Assembly (NCBI GenBank): GCA_905236755.1
Contig: CAJOCR010000001.1
Coordinates: forward strand, 62,001-126,000
DNA: 64,000 nt
Direction of reading: 5' to 3'
Source: an uncultured Prevotella sp.
Lineage (GTDB): Bacteria; Bacteroidota; Bacteroidia; Bacteroidales; Bacteroidaceae
Made by a program: the position numbers and the translations under genes. The notes below the pieces were generated by a model. That model was not told the origin of the DNA. It saw only the letters and a list, made by a program, of their open reading frames with translations, and ran no database searches. Positions 36,607 to 43,973 of this stretch are shown here, piece after piece (within the stretch, counting starts at the first letter, position 1; every line of letters begins with the position of its first letter).

Positions 36607-36614
36607 TAATTTTG
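36607..36614 (+). promoter_or_regulatory. Promoter -7 element of the Oar-like receptor operon
   Basis: TAATTTTG matches TAnnTTTG. It leaves a leader of about 64 nt before the ATG at 36685, which contains an AAGAGGAGAAAT purine stretch. The -33 box is not evident. Confidence 0.5.
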
Positions 36615-36684
36615 CACGCGTAATAAATAATAAGAGGAGAAATCCTCATTAGGTATTAATTAAATTTTTCAAAAAAACTAAGTT

Positions 36685-39600
36685 ATGCAAAGAAAATTGC
36701 ATTTTCTCCTTGCGCTAATGTTGTTCTGTACAACATCCCTCATGGCGCAAATCACGACTTCAGGTTTGAGTGGTAAGGTTACGGCTGATAACGAAGAAGT
36801 TATCGGTGCTACCGTGGAGGCTGTTCACACACCTTCTGGTACACGCTATGTCGCAGTTACCAATGACAAGGGTGTTTATACCATTAACGGTATGCGTCCA
36901 GGTGGTCCTTACAAGGTTACCATCAGCTACATTGGTTACAAAGACAAAGTTAGTGACAACATTACTCTCCAGCTCGCACAAACTTCTGTTCTTAACGCAA
37001 GTATGACAGAGGATGCTCAGCAGCTTGGTGAAGTCGTAGTTTCAGCAAAGGCAACTAAGTTTACAACTGCTAAGACCGGTGCTTCTACAAACATCGACAA
37101 TGCAGCAATCGTAAACATGCCTACAGTTAGTCGTTCTATCACAGACTACACCCGTCTTTCTCCTTATGGTGGTAACGGAATGACATTCGGTGGTTCTGAC
37201 GGTCGTACAGCTAACTTCACTGTCGATGGTGCTGACTTCAACAACAACTTCGGTCTTAACGCAGGTCTTCCTGGTGGTGGTAGCCCAATCTCTATTGACG
37301 CTATCTCTGAAATGCAGATCGTTGTTTCTCCTTTTGATGTTCGTCAGTCAAACTTCATCGGTGGTGGTGTAAACGCTATTACAAAGTCTGGTACTAACAC
37401 ATTCAAGGGTACTGCTTACATCTATCATCAGAACGAGCAGATGCACGGTGACGCTGTAAAGGGCGTACAGATTGAAAACGCACGTGCTAAGGATCGTGAA
37501 ACAACTTACGGTTTCACTCTTGGTGGTCCTATCCTCAAGGACAAGCTCTTCTTCTTCGTAAACGGTGAAATGACAAAGAAGCCAACTATTGCTAACCGTT
37601 GGAGAGGTTCTGAAGACGGTAAGTCTGATGAAACAAACTATATTTCACGTACAAAACTTTCAGACTTGCAGACAGTTAAGGACTTCGTTGCTAAAAAGTA
37701 TGGTTATGATACTGGTTCTTACACTGATTTCCCTGCAGATGAAAGCAACTATAAGTTCCTTGCTCGTTTAGACTGGAACATCAACCAGATGCACCACTTG
37801 GCTTTGCGTTATAACTACACAAAGGCAACACAGTGGAATGCTCCTAACGCTTCTTCTATGGATGGTGGTTCACGTGCAGCTTCTGCTCGTACATCTATTA
37901 AATCTATGTCTTTCGCTAACTCAATGTATTCTCTTGAGCACATAGTAAAGACATTCTCTCTTGATTTCAACAGCCGTCTTTCTAACGAGCTTTCTAACCA
38001 GTTCCTCGCTACATATTCTAAGCTTGATGATGTTCGTGGAACAAAGTCTTCTGAGTTCCCATTCATCGATATTCTTGATGGTGAAGGTGACAACTACATG
38101 GCTCTCGGTTACGAGCTCTTTACATGGAACAACGCTGTTCACAACACCGTTATTAATGTTAAGGACGACCTTACATGGTATAAGGGTAACCACAAGTTCA
38201 TGTTTGGTTTGAACTATGAGCATCAGATGGCTGACAACGCTTACATGCGTAACGGTACTGGTTACTATCGCTATAAGACTCTTGAAGACTTCCTCACAGG
38301 TGGTACTCCAGAGGTTGTTTGTCTCACTTACGGTTACAATGGTGAAACAAGTCCTGCTGCTCGCGTTCAGTACAACAAGACTGGTCTTTACGCACAGGAT
38401 GAGTGGAATGTTAGCGATAAGTTGAAGCTTACTTACGGTCTTCGTCTTGATGGTTTCTTCTTCGACAATAAGGACCTCATGACTAACAATGCTATCTATG
38501 AGCTCGACTACAATGGTCGCCACATTGATACAGGTAAGTGGCCAAAGAACAGCATCACTCTTTCTCCACGTGTAGGTTTCACATGGGATGTATTTGGTGA
38601 TCAGAGCCTTAAGGTTCGTGGTGGTACCGGTCTCTTCACTGGTCGTTTGCCATTGGTATTCTTCACAAATATGCCTACTAACTCTGGTATGATTCAGTAT
38701 AAGGCACAGATCAACGAGGCAAATGCTAAGAAGATGAACTTTGAAATGAATGAATTCAAGGGAGGTCTTATTACTGATGCAGAGGGTCATGCTACAACAG
38801 CTGCTCTTCTTGCTAAGCTTGAATCACTTGGTTATCCTACAACAATTACTCCAGAGACAGGTACAAAACCAAGTTCTGTAGTAGGTGTTGATCCTAACTT
38901 CAAGATGCCAGAGGTATGGAAGACTTCTCTTGGTGTTGACTACGCTGTTCCTGTAAACTTCCCATTGACAGTTTCTGGTGAGTTCGTATTCGACAAGACT
39001 GTTTATTCTTCAGTTATCCGCGAGTGGCATACTCCATACGTAGGTGAGTTCGCTCAGTTCAACGGTGCTGATAACCGTTATATCTATCCAGCAGGTTACA
39101 AGAAGAGCATCTGCGATACTGAGGCTTACATGCTTGAGAACACTTCTAAGGGTTATGGTTACACAGCAACTCTTACTGTAAATGCTCGTCCATGGGAGTG
39201 GATTGACCTCATGGCTTCTTATACTCACAAGTCATACAAGGAACTTACATCTCTTCCTGGTTCAGATGCTTCATCTGTACTTAACTACATGTCAACCGTT
39301 AACGGTCCTAACTATGCTCGTTTGCATAACTCTCGTAACGGTTATCCTGATCGTTTCATCGTTTCTGCTAACCTTCACGATAAGTGTGGCAACCACTATA
39401 GCTTCATCCTCGAGGGTCAGCGTGGTTACAGTAGCTACTCTTACATGACAACTAACGATATGAATGGTGACGGTTACAACTTTGATGCTCTCTATGTTCC
39501 AACAGACGAGCAGGTTGCTAACGGTGAGTTCCGTTTCAAGACAGAGGATGACAAGGTACGTTTCATGGACTTCGTTCATGCTAACTCTTCACTTGAGAAG

Positions 39601-39963
39601 CAGCAGGGTAAGTATTGCGAGGCCTACAGCCTTTACTCACCATGGCTCGCTCGCCTTGACTTCGCTTACAAGCACGACTTCAAGGTTAACGTTGGTAAGA
39701 CAAAGCACAAGCTCCAGCTCAGCTTCGATATGAAGAACGTTCTTAACTTCTTCAACAACGAGTGGGGTATTGGTAAGAGCTTGAATCCAGCTCTTGGTTC
39801 AGATGGTGCTCGCCTCCTCAAGTATGAGGGTGCTGATGCACAGGGTTATGCTACATTCTCTACACCAAAGGCTGTTAATGGCAACACTCCATTGTTCACA
39901 ACAAACTACAGCCTCGGTCAGTGCTGGTATGCATCAATTGGTGTTAAGTACTTTTTTAACTAA
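36685..39963 (+). CDS. Oar-like TonB-dependent outer-membrane receptor
   Basis: 1092 residues. Signal peptide 1-21 (cleavage after LMA). Carboxypeptidase-regulatory-like beta-sandwich at about 25-105 (GLSGKVTADNEEVIGATVEA), plug domain about 110-235 (LGEVVVSAKATK, FTVDGADFNNN, EMQIVVSPFDVRQSNFIGGG), then a large barrel ending in GVKYFFN. The plug motif SPFDVRQ is typical of Oar-type receptors rather than SusC, and no SusD gene follows. Codon use is strongly biased to GCT, GGT, CGT and AAC, suggesting high expression. It takes up an unknown ligand with TonB energy. The lipoprotein gene 18 bp downstream is its likely partner. Confidence 0.9.
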   Translation: MQRKLHFLLALMLFCTTSLMAQITTSGLSGKVTADNEEVIGATVEAVHTPSGTRYVAVTNDKGVYTINGMRPGGPYKVTISYIGYKDKVSDNITLQLAQTSVLNASMTEDAQQLGEVVVSAKATKFTTAKTGASTNIDNAAIVNMPTVSRSITDYTRLSPYGGNGMTFGGSDGRTANFTVDGADFNNNFGLNAGLPGGGSPISIDAISEMQIVVSPFDVRQSNFIGGGVNAITKSGTNTFKGTAYIYHQNEQMHGDAVKGVQIENARAKDRETTYGFTLGGPILKDKLFFFVNGEMTKKPTIANRWRGSEDGKSDETNYISRTKLSDLQTVKDFVAKKYGYDTGSYTDFPADESNYKFLARLDWNINQMHHLALRYNYTKATQWNAPNASSMDGGSRAASARTSIKSMSFANSMYSLEHIVKTFSLDFNSRLSNELSNQFLATYSKLDDVRGTKSSEFPFIDILDGEGDNYMALGYELFTWNNAVHNTVINVKDDLTWYKGNHKFMFGLNYEHQMADNAYMRNGTGYYRYKTLEDFLTGGTPEVVCLTYGYNGETSPAARVQYNKTGLYAQDEWNVSDKLKLTYGLRLDGFFFDNKDLMTNNAIYELDYNGRHIDTGKWPKNSITLSPRVGFTWDVFGDQSLKVRGGTGLFTGRLPLVFFTNMPTNSGMIQYKAQINEANAKKMNFEMNEFKGGLITDAEGHATTAALLAKLESLGYPTTITPETGTKPSSVVGVDPNFKMPEVWKTSLGVDYAVPVNFPLTVSGEFVFDKTVYSSVIREWHTPYVGEFAQFNGADNRYIYPAGYKKSICDTEAYMLENTSKGYGYTATLTVNARPWEWIDLMASYTHKSYKELTSLPGSDASSVLNYMSTVNGPNYARLHNSRNGYPDRFIVSANLHDKCGNHYSFILEGQRGYSSYSYMTTNDMNGDGYNFDALYVPTDEQVANGEFRFKTEDDKVRFMDFVHANSSLEKQQGKYCEAYSLYSPWLARLDFAYKHDFKVNVGKTKHKLQLSFDMKNVLNFFNNEWGIGKSLNPALGSDGARLLKYEGADAQGYATFSTPKAVNGNTPLFTTNYSLGQCWYASIGVKYFFN

Positions 39964-39981
39964 ATAATAAGGAAATAGAAT

Positions 39982-41640
39982 ATGAAACTTAAATATATCA
40001 TTCCTTCACTTCTGGCTTTGCTCACTGTTTTTGTGAGTTGTTCAGAAAATGATTATAATTTCCCACTCGGAAACATTGAGGTTTCAACATCATACGTATC
40101 TCTTCCTGTAGGCGGTGGTACAACAACAGTTGAACTTAATGTGAATGGTGATTGGACAATTACAAAGACTGATTCAAAGGCTACATGGCTCGAGATTCCT
40201 ACACCTGCAGGCAATGCAGATACAAAGACTATCACTTTCTCTGCGGAATCTACTGATGGTGGTCGTTCTACAGAGGTAATCCTTACTTGTGGTGACGAGA
40301 AGAAGCATATCAATGTAGTTCAGGGTATCACAGTTGCAAAAAATGCTACTTGTGCAGAGGTTATCGCTGGTACTGATGCTAAGACCTATCGTGTAACTGG
40401 TAAGGTTCAGAAGGTTACAGAGTGGACTAAGTATGGTAACTGGTACATCGAGGATGAAACTGGTAGTTTCCAGATATATGGAACAACTAACTTCAAGGAC
40501 TTCTCTATTGAGGCTGGCGATGAAGTAACCGTTGAAGGTCCAAAGAAGACCTATAATAATGCTACTGAGATTGAGAATGGTACTATCATCAGTGTAACCA
40601 AGTCACTCATCAAGGTTGACTCTGTAATGGTTGCTGGAGTTAAGGATGCTGCAATTCCTGCTGCTGGTGGTGATGCTGATATCTATATCACAACTAAGAC
40701 AGGTTCTGTTGAAGCTGAGATTCCTGCAGCATACAAGGAGTGGCTTTCACTTAAGTCTATCAAGGTTGTTGGTGACGAGACTGTTGTTACTGTAACAGCT
40801 GCAGAGAACGTTGCTGCTGCACGTTCTGCCGAACTTGAATTTACAACTGTAAAGGGCGGTAAGACATACAAGGGTAAGACATCTATAAATCAGGCAGGTG
40901 CAAAGGGAACAAAGGCTCTTCCTTTCTCTGTAGAAGAGGCTATTGAATTCGCAAATGCAAATGCTTCTGGTTCAGCAACAGAGGTTTACATCAAGGGTAT
41001 TGTTTCTAAGGTTGAAAAAGAATATAATGCTACTAAGCATACTGCAATATTCTGGATTTCTTCAGATGGAGCATTCCATGATAAGAATTTCACAAAGGAC
41101 TTCGAAGTATATGGTGTGAAGGGTCTTGACAATAAGGACTGGGAAGAAGGCGATCATCAGGTAACTGTTGGTCAGGAGGTTCTTGTTTGTGCTAAGGTTA
41201 AGGTTTATACCGACAAGAATGGCAATAAGACACCTCAAACTGATGGCGGTTATGTTTGCTATTTCGCTAACTATGGTGATGGTACAGCAGAAAATCCATT
41301 CGACGCTATTGCTGCAATAAAAGCAGTTAATGAAGGTTCTACAGCAGAAGTCTATATTGCAGGTAAAATTTCTAAAGTCCAGAGTCAGTTTAATGCAGAT
41401 AAGGGTACAGCAAACTTCTGGATATCACCAGATGGAACTCATGTAGATAAGAATTACGCTACAGAGTTCGAAGGTTACAAGATTAAGTACTTTGGAAATG
41501 AGGCTTGGGTTGAAGGAAACAAGACATTGAAGGAAGGTGATTTTGTCGTATTCAAAGGAAAACTGACTAAGTACAAAGATACTTGTGAAACAAGCGAAGG
41601 CTATTTGATTAGTATTAACGGCGACAACGGAATGGATTAA
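39982..41640 (+). CDS. Lipoprotein with BACON and OB-fold-like domains
   Basis: 552 residues, lipidated C20 (TVFVSC-SEND), so probably surface-exposed beside the Oar-like receptor. Domains by eye: BACON-like beta-sandwich about 32-112 (VNGDWTITKTDSKATWLEIP); OB-fold about 118-205 (YRVTGKVQKVTEWTKYGNWY); a second BACON-like domain about 208-302; then two homologous repeats (about 305-425 and 428-552), each with ENPF/ALPF, a TEVYIKGIVSKV or AEVYIAGKISKV strand, and FWISSDG or FWISPDG. The repeats resemble OB-fold lipoprotein domains of Bacteroidales. BACON domains bind carbohydrate or mucin in some proteins. Ligand unknown. Confidence 0.75.
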   Translation: MKLKYIIPSLLALLTVFVSCSENDYNFPLGNIEVSTSYVSLPVGGGTTTVELNVNGDWTITKTDSKATWLEIPTPAGNADTKTITFSAESTDGGRSTEVILTCGDEKKHINVVQGITVAKNATCAEVIAGTDAKTYRVTGKVQKVTEWTKYGNWYIEDETGSFQIYGTTNFKDFSIEAGDEVTVEGPKKTYNNATEIENGTIISVTKSLIKVDSVMVAGVKDAAIPAAGGDADIYITTKTGSVEAEIPAAYKEWLSLKSIKVVGDETVVTVTAAENVAAARSAELEFTTVKGGKTYKGKTSINQAGAKGTKALPFSVEEAIEFANANASGSATEVYIKGIVSKVEKEYNATKHTAIFWISSDGAFHDKNFTKDFEVYGVKGLDNKDWEEGDHQVTVGQEVLVCAKVKVYTDKNGNKTPQTDGGYVCYFANYGDGTAENPFDAIAAIKAVNEGSTAEVYIAGKISKVQSQFNADKGTANFWISPDGTHVDKNYATEFEGYKIKYFGNEAWVEGNKTLKEGDFVVFKGKLTKYKDTCETSEGYLISINGDNGMD

Positions 41641-41662
41641 TCTTTTCCAAATATAATAAATT

Positions 41663-41695
41663 AAGTGGATATCCTTTTGGGTATCCACTTTTTTT
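41663..41695 (+). terminator. Terminator of the Oar-like operon
   Basis: AAGTGGATATCC pairs with GGTATCCACTT (one bulge), followed by a T run, 22 bp after the lipoprotein stop. Confidence 0.85.
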
Positions 41696-41747
41696 ATATA
41701 TTACTATCTTATCAATGAGAGGAAATAATCAAATAGTTCTAAAATTA

Positions 41748-41779
41748 TTTGGTTAAGTCATAAAAAAATGGTACTTTTG
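41748..41779 (+). promoter_or_regulatory. Promoter of the rpsF operon
   Basis: TTTG at 41748-41751, 20 bp, TACTTTTG at 41772-41779. Transcription should start near 41786, giving a leader of about 76 nt. Confidence 0.8.
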
Positions 41780-41861
41780 CACCGCAATTCGTGGAAAAGG
41801 GTCGAAAGGCCTTGTGAAACGATTGCTTTAATTATTAATTTATTTTTATTATTTAAGTAGT
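41780..41861 (+). promoter_or_regulatory. Leader of the rpsF-rpsR-rplI operon, possible S6:S18 site
   Basis: The leader holds a CAC-CGCAATTC-GTG hairpin with CCG in the loop side and a GGTC-GAAA-GGCC tetraloop hairpin. S6:S18 autoregulatory leaders in many bacteria carry a CCG box. The match here is only by eye. Confidence 0.35.
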
Positions 41862-42206
41862 ATGAATCAATACGAAACCGTTTTCATTTTAACTCCCGTT
41901 TTGTCTGATGATCAGATGAAGGAAGCGGTTGCTAAGTTCACAAAGGTTCTCACCGACAATGGTGCTGAGATCCTGAACGAGGAAACCTGGGGATTGAAGA
42001 AGATGGCTTATGCTATTCAGAAGAAGTCTACAGGTTTTTATTGCCTGGTAGAGTTCAAGGCTGAGCCAAAAGTTATTGACACTCTCGAGACAGCATTCCG
42101 TCGCGATGAGAAAGTTATTCGTTACATGACCGTTAAGCTTGACAAGTATGCTGCAGCTTATGCAGAGAAGCGTCGCGCTAAGATGGGTAAAAAAGAGGAG
42201 GCTTAA
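41862..42206 (+). CDS. rpsF: 30S ribosomal protein S6
   Basis: 114 residues, starting [20 protein letters not shown]; the central segment [16 protein letters not shown] is the RNA/S18-binding face. First gene of the classic rpsF-rpsR-rplI operon; the rpsR start is 2 bp after its stop. The single-strand-binding protein gene found here in Proteobacteria and Firmicutes is absent. Confidence 0.97.
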   Translation: MNQYETVFILTPVLSDDQMKEAVAKFTKVLTDNGAEILNEETWGLKKMAYAIQKKSTGFYCLVEFKAEPKVIDTLETAFRRDEKVIRYMTVKLDKYAAAYAEKRRAKMGKKEEA

Positions 42207-42208
42207 TC

Positions 42209-42475
42209 ATGGCACAGAAATCAGAAATTCGTTATTTGAACGCTCCTTCTATCGACACTCGTAAGAAGAAGTATTGCCGTTTCAAGAAGAGCGGTATCAA
42301 GTACATCGACTACAAGGATCCTGAGTTCCTCAAGAAGTTCTTGAACGAGCAGGGTAAGATCCTTCCACGTCGTATCACAGGTACATCTTTGAAGTATCAG
42401 CGTCGCGTAGCACAGGCAGTTAAGCGTGCTCGCCAGATCGCACTGCTTCCTTTCGTAACCGATTTGATGAAGTAA
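42209..42475 (+). CDS. rpsR: 30S ribosomal protein S18
   Basis: 88 residues: [20 protein letters not shown], then [20 protein letters not shown], the rRNA-binding core of S18. Forms a dimer with S6 on the platform of the 30S subunit. 19 bp before rplI. Confidence 0.98.
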   Translation: MAQKSEIRYLNAPSIDTRKKKYCRFKKSGIKYIDYKDPEFLKKFLNEQGKILPRRITGTSLKYQRRVAQAVKRARQIALLPFVTDLMK

Positions 42476-42494
42476 TTAAGGAGGAATAGACGAT

Positions 42495-43013
42495 ATGGAA
42501 ATTATACTGAAAGAAGATATTATCGGTCTTGGATACAAGAACGATATCGTAAATGTAAAGAATGGTTATGGTCGTAACTACCTTATCCCAACAGGTAAGG
42601 CTGTTATCGCATCAGAGTCAGCAAAGAAGATCCTTGCTGAAAACCTGAAGCAGCAGGCTCAGAAGATTGCTGCTAAGAAGGCAGAAGCTGAGAAGAAGGC
42701 TGCTGCTCTTGAGAATGTTGAGGTTGTTATCTCAGCTAAGGTTTCTGCAACTGGTCAGCTCTACGGTTCTGTTAACGCAGCTATCGTTGCTGAGGAGCTC
42801 AAGAAGAAGGGTCAGGATATCGACCGTAAGATTATCACTATGCGTGATATCAAGAAGGTTGGTACTTTCGAGGCTACAGTACACTTCTTCAAGGGTGTTG
42901 AGGTTAAGCTTCCTGTAACAGTTGTTTCAGAGAATCAGCCTGCACCAGCAGTTGAAGAGGCTCCAGTAGAGGCTCCTGCACAGGAGGCTGAGGAAGCTCC
43001 AGCAGCAGAATAA
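42495..43013 (+). CDS. rplI: 50S ribosomal protein L9
   Basis: 172 residues. N-terminal domain MEIILKEDIIGLGYKNDIVN with GYGRNYLIPTGKA, the long connecting helix (QAQKIAAKKAEAEKKAAALE), then the C-terminal domain. A Pro/Ala/Glu-rich tail of about 25 residues (QPAPAVEEAPVEAP onward) extends beyond the normal end and is probably unstructured. Last gene of the operon; a terminator follows 45 bp after the stop. Confidence 0.97.
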   Translation: MEIILKEDIIGLGYKNDIVNVKNGYGRNYLIPTGKAVIASESAKKILAENLKQQAQKIAAKKAEAEKKAAALENVEVVISAKVSATGQLYGSVNAAIVAEELKKKGQDIDRKIITMRDIKKVGTFEATVHFFKGVEVKLPVTVVSENQPAPAVEEAPVEAPAQEAEEAPAAE

Positions 43014-43058
43014 TTTATAGCGCATAATTATTGCACTGTAAAGCAAATCTAAATATTA

Positions 43059-43095
43059 AATCCCTGTTCTCCAAATGGAGGACAGGGATTTTTTT
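43059..43095 (+). terminator. Terminator of the rpsF operon
   Basis: A 14-bp stem with one G-T pair (AATCCCTGTTCTCC / GGAGGACAGGGATT), AAAT loop, then T7. A short block of AATCAGAATA repeats follows (43110-43170). Confidence 0.9.
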
Positions 43096-43172
43096 ATTGA
43101 TTATTTCTGAGTAATCGGAATAATCAGAATATTCAGAATAATCAGAATACTCCGATTATTCTGTTTATTCTT

Positions 43173-43973
43173 CTATCTCACTACTTTTGTAAATTCAGGA
43201 GCTTCGTTTGGTTCTTTAACTACATATATTGTCGAGGTTGTAGGAGTGCCATCAGGTGATATTGACTCGGCTGTAAATTTGTATTCTGTTGTTTTGTTGA
43301 TAGTACGAGAACCAACAGAGACGGGTGAGCCAAGTGGCATTGGATAGCTTCCACATGCTTGCTGGAAGATTGTTTTTTCTTCAGCTGTTACTGGTTTTTG
43401 CTCGCTAAACTCAGGAAGCTTTGGAGCTGTACCATTGATAGTGGCAAAGAAAAGGTCTATTTCTTTGGCTGCTTTGTCTATGCGCGCTGTTCGTACTCCG
43501 TAGCCATCAAGGATGGTAGCGTTCTTGAGATTTTTCTTTAGATCATTGACGCTTGTTTCCAAACCACCGCTACCAAAGGTACAGAAAGGAATAATGATCT
43601 TTCCTTCGACATTGAGTTTTTTCACGAGTGTTACAACGGGTGGAGCATAGGTACCAAACCAAATAGGGTATCCGATATAGATAGTGTCGTATTTGGCAAT
43701 ATCCTTGCTTAGAGATTTGATTTTACACTCTATGCCTGCTTGTCGCTCTTTCATAGAACGCTCAATAGTTGCATTGAAATCACCATCGTACGGCTTTTCA
43801 GCATTGATAGCTTCAATGTCAGCATGAGTTCGCTCTTGAATAAGCTTTGCCACAGTTTCGGTTACGCCAGTCTGTGAATAGTAAACTACAAGTGACTTTG
43901 TGTCTTGAATTTTAGCTGCGTTGCATGTTGCAAGTACAGTTGAAGCTGCAAGTGTAATCATTAATTTTTTCAT
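43173..43973 (-). CDS. Exported flavodoxin-like lipoprotein
   Basis: 266 residues. Signal MKKLMITLAASTVLATC, lipidated C17 likely. The flavodoxin core has the FMN phosphate loop YSQTGVTETVAK, IYIGYPIWFGTYAPPV and FCTFGSGGLETSVND. A C-terminal extension of about 70 residues (from PKLPEFSEQKPVT) is beta-rich and probably a separate domain. Flavodoxins are normally cytosolic, so export is unusual; such proteins occur in Bacteroidales and may act in periplasmic electron transfer (inference). Its ATG overlaps the amylase/AlaX stop by one base (TAATG), so translation is coupled. Confidence 0.85.
   Translation of the reverse strand: MKKLMITLAASTVLATCNAAKIQDTKSLVVYYSQTGVTETVAKLIQERTHADIEAINAEKPYDGDFNATIERSMKERQAGIECKIKSLSKDIAKYDTIYIGYPIWFGTYAPPVVTLVKKLNVEGKIIIPFCTFGSGGLETSVNDLKKNLKNATILDGYGVRTARIDKAAKEIDLFFATINGTAPKLPEFSEQKPVTAEEKTIFQQACGSYPMPLGSPVSVGSRTINKTTEYKFTAESISPDGTPTTSTIYVVKEPNEAPEFTKVVR

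Larger units (their letters stand above)
35779..36684. other. 906-bp intergenic region with two inverted-repeat structures
   Basis: No supported gene. From left to right: terminator (35863-35904), TGCGCA-rich inverted repeat (35934-36088), featureless AT-rich bases (36089-36218), the 11-bp-periodic inverted element (36219-36400), AT-rich bases with a palindrome at 36513-36543, and the -7 box of the Oar-like gene (36607-36614). Confidence 0.7.

Noticed and set aside
37921..38790. 289-codon open frame on the minus strand within the Oar-like receptor gene
   Set aside because: It lies fully inside a gene with very strong codon bias; such bias (GCT, AAC, GGT) creates long open antisense frames. 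The translated protein has no recognisable motif and no promoter.
36685..41640. SusC/SusD starch-utilisation pair
   Set aside because: The receptor has Oar-type plug features and the lipoprotein is beta-rich with BACON and OB-fold-like domains, not the TPR-like SusD fold; no glycosidase gene is adjacent.
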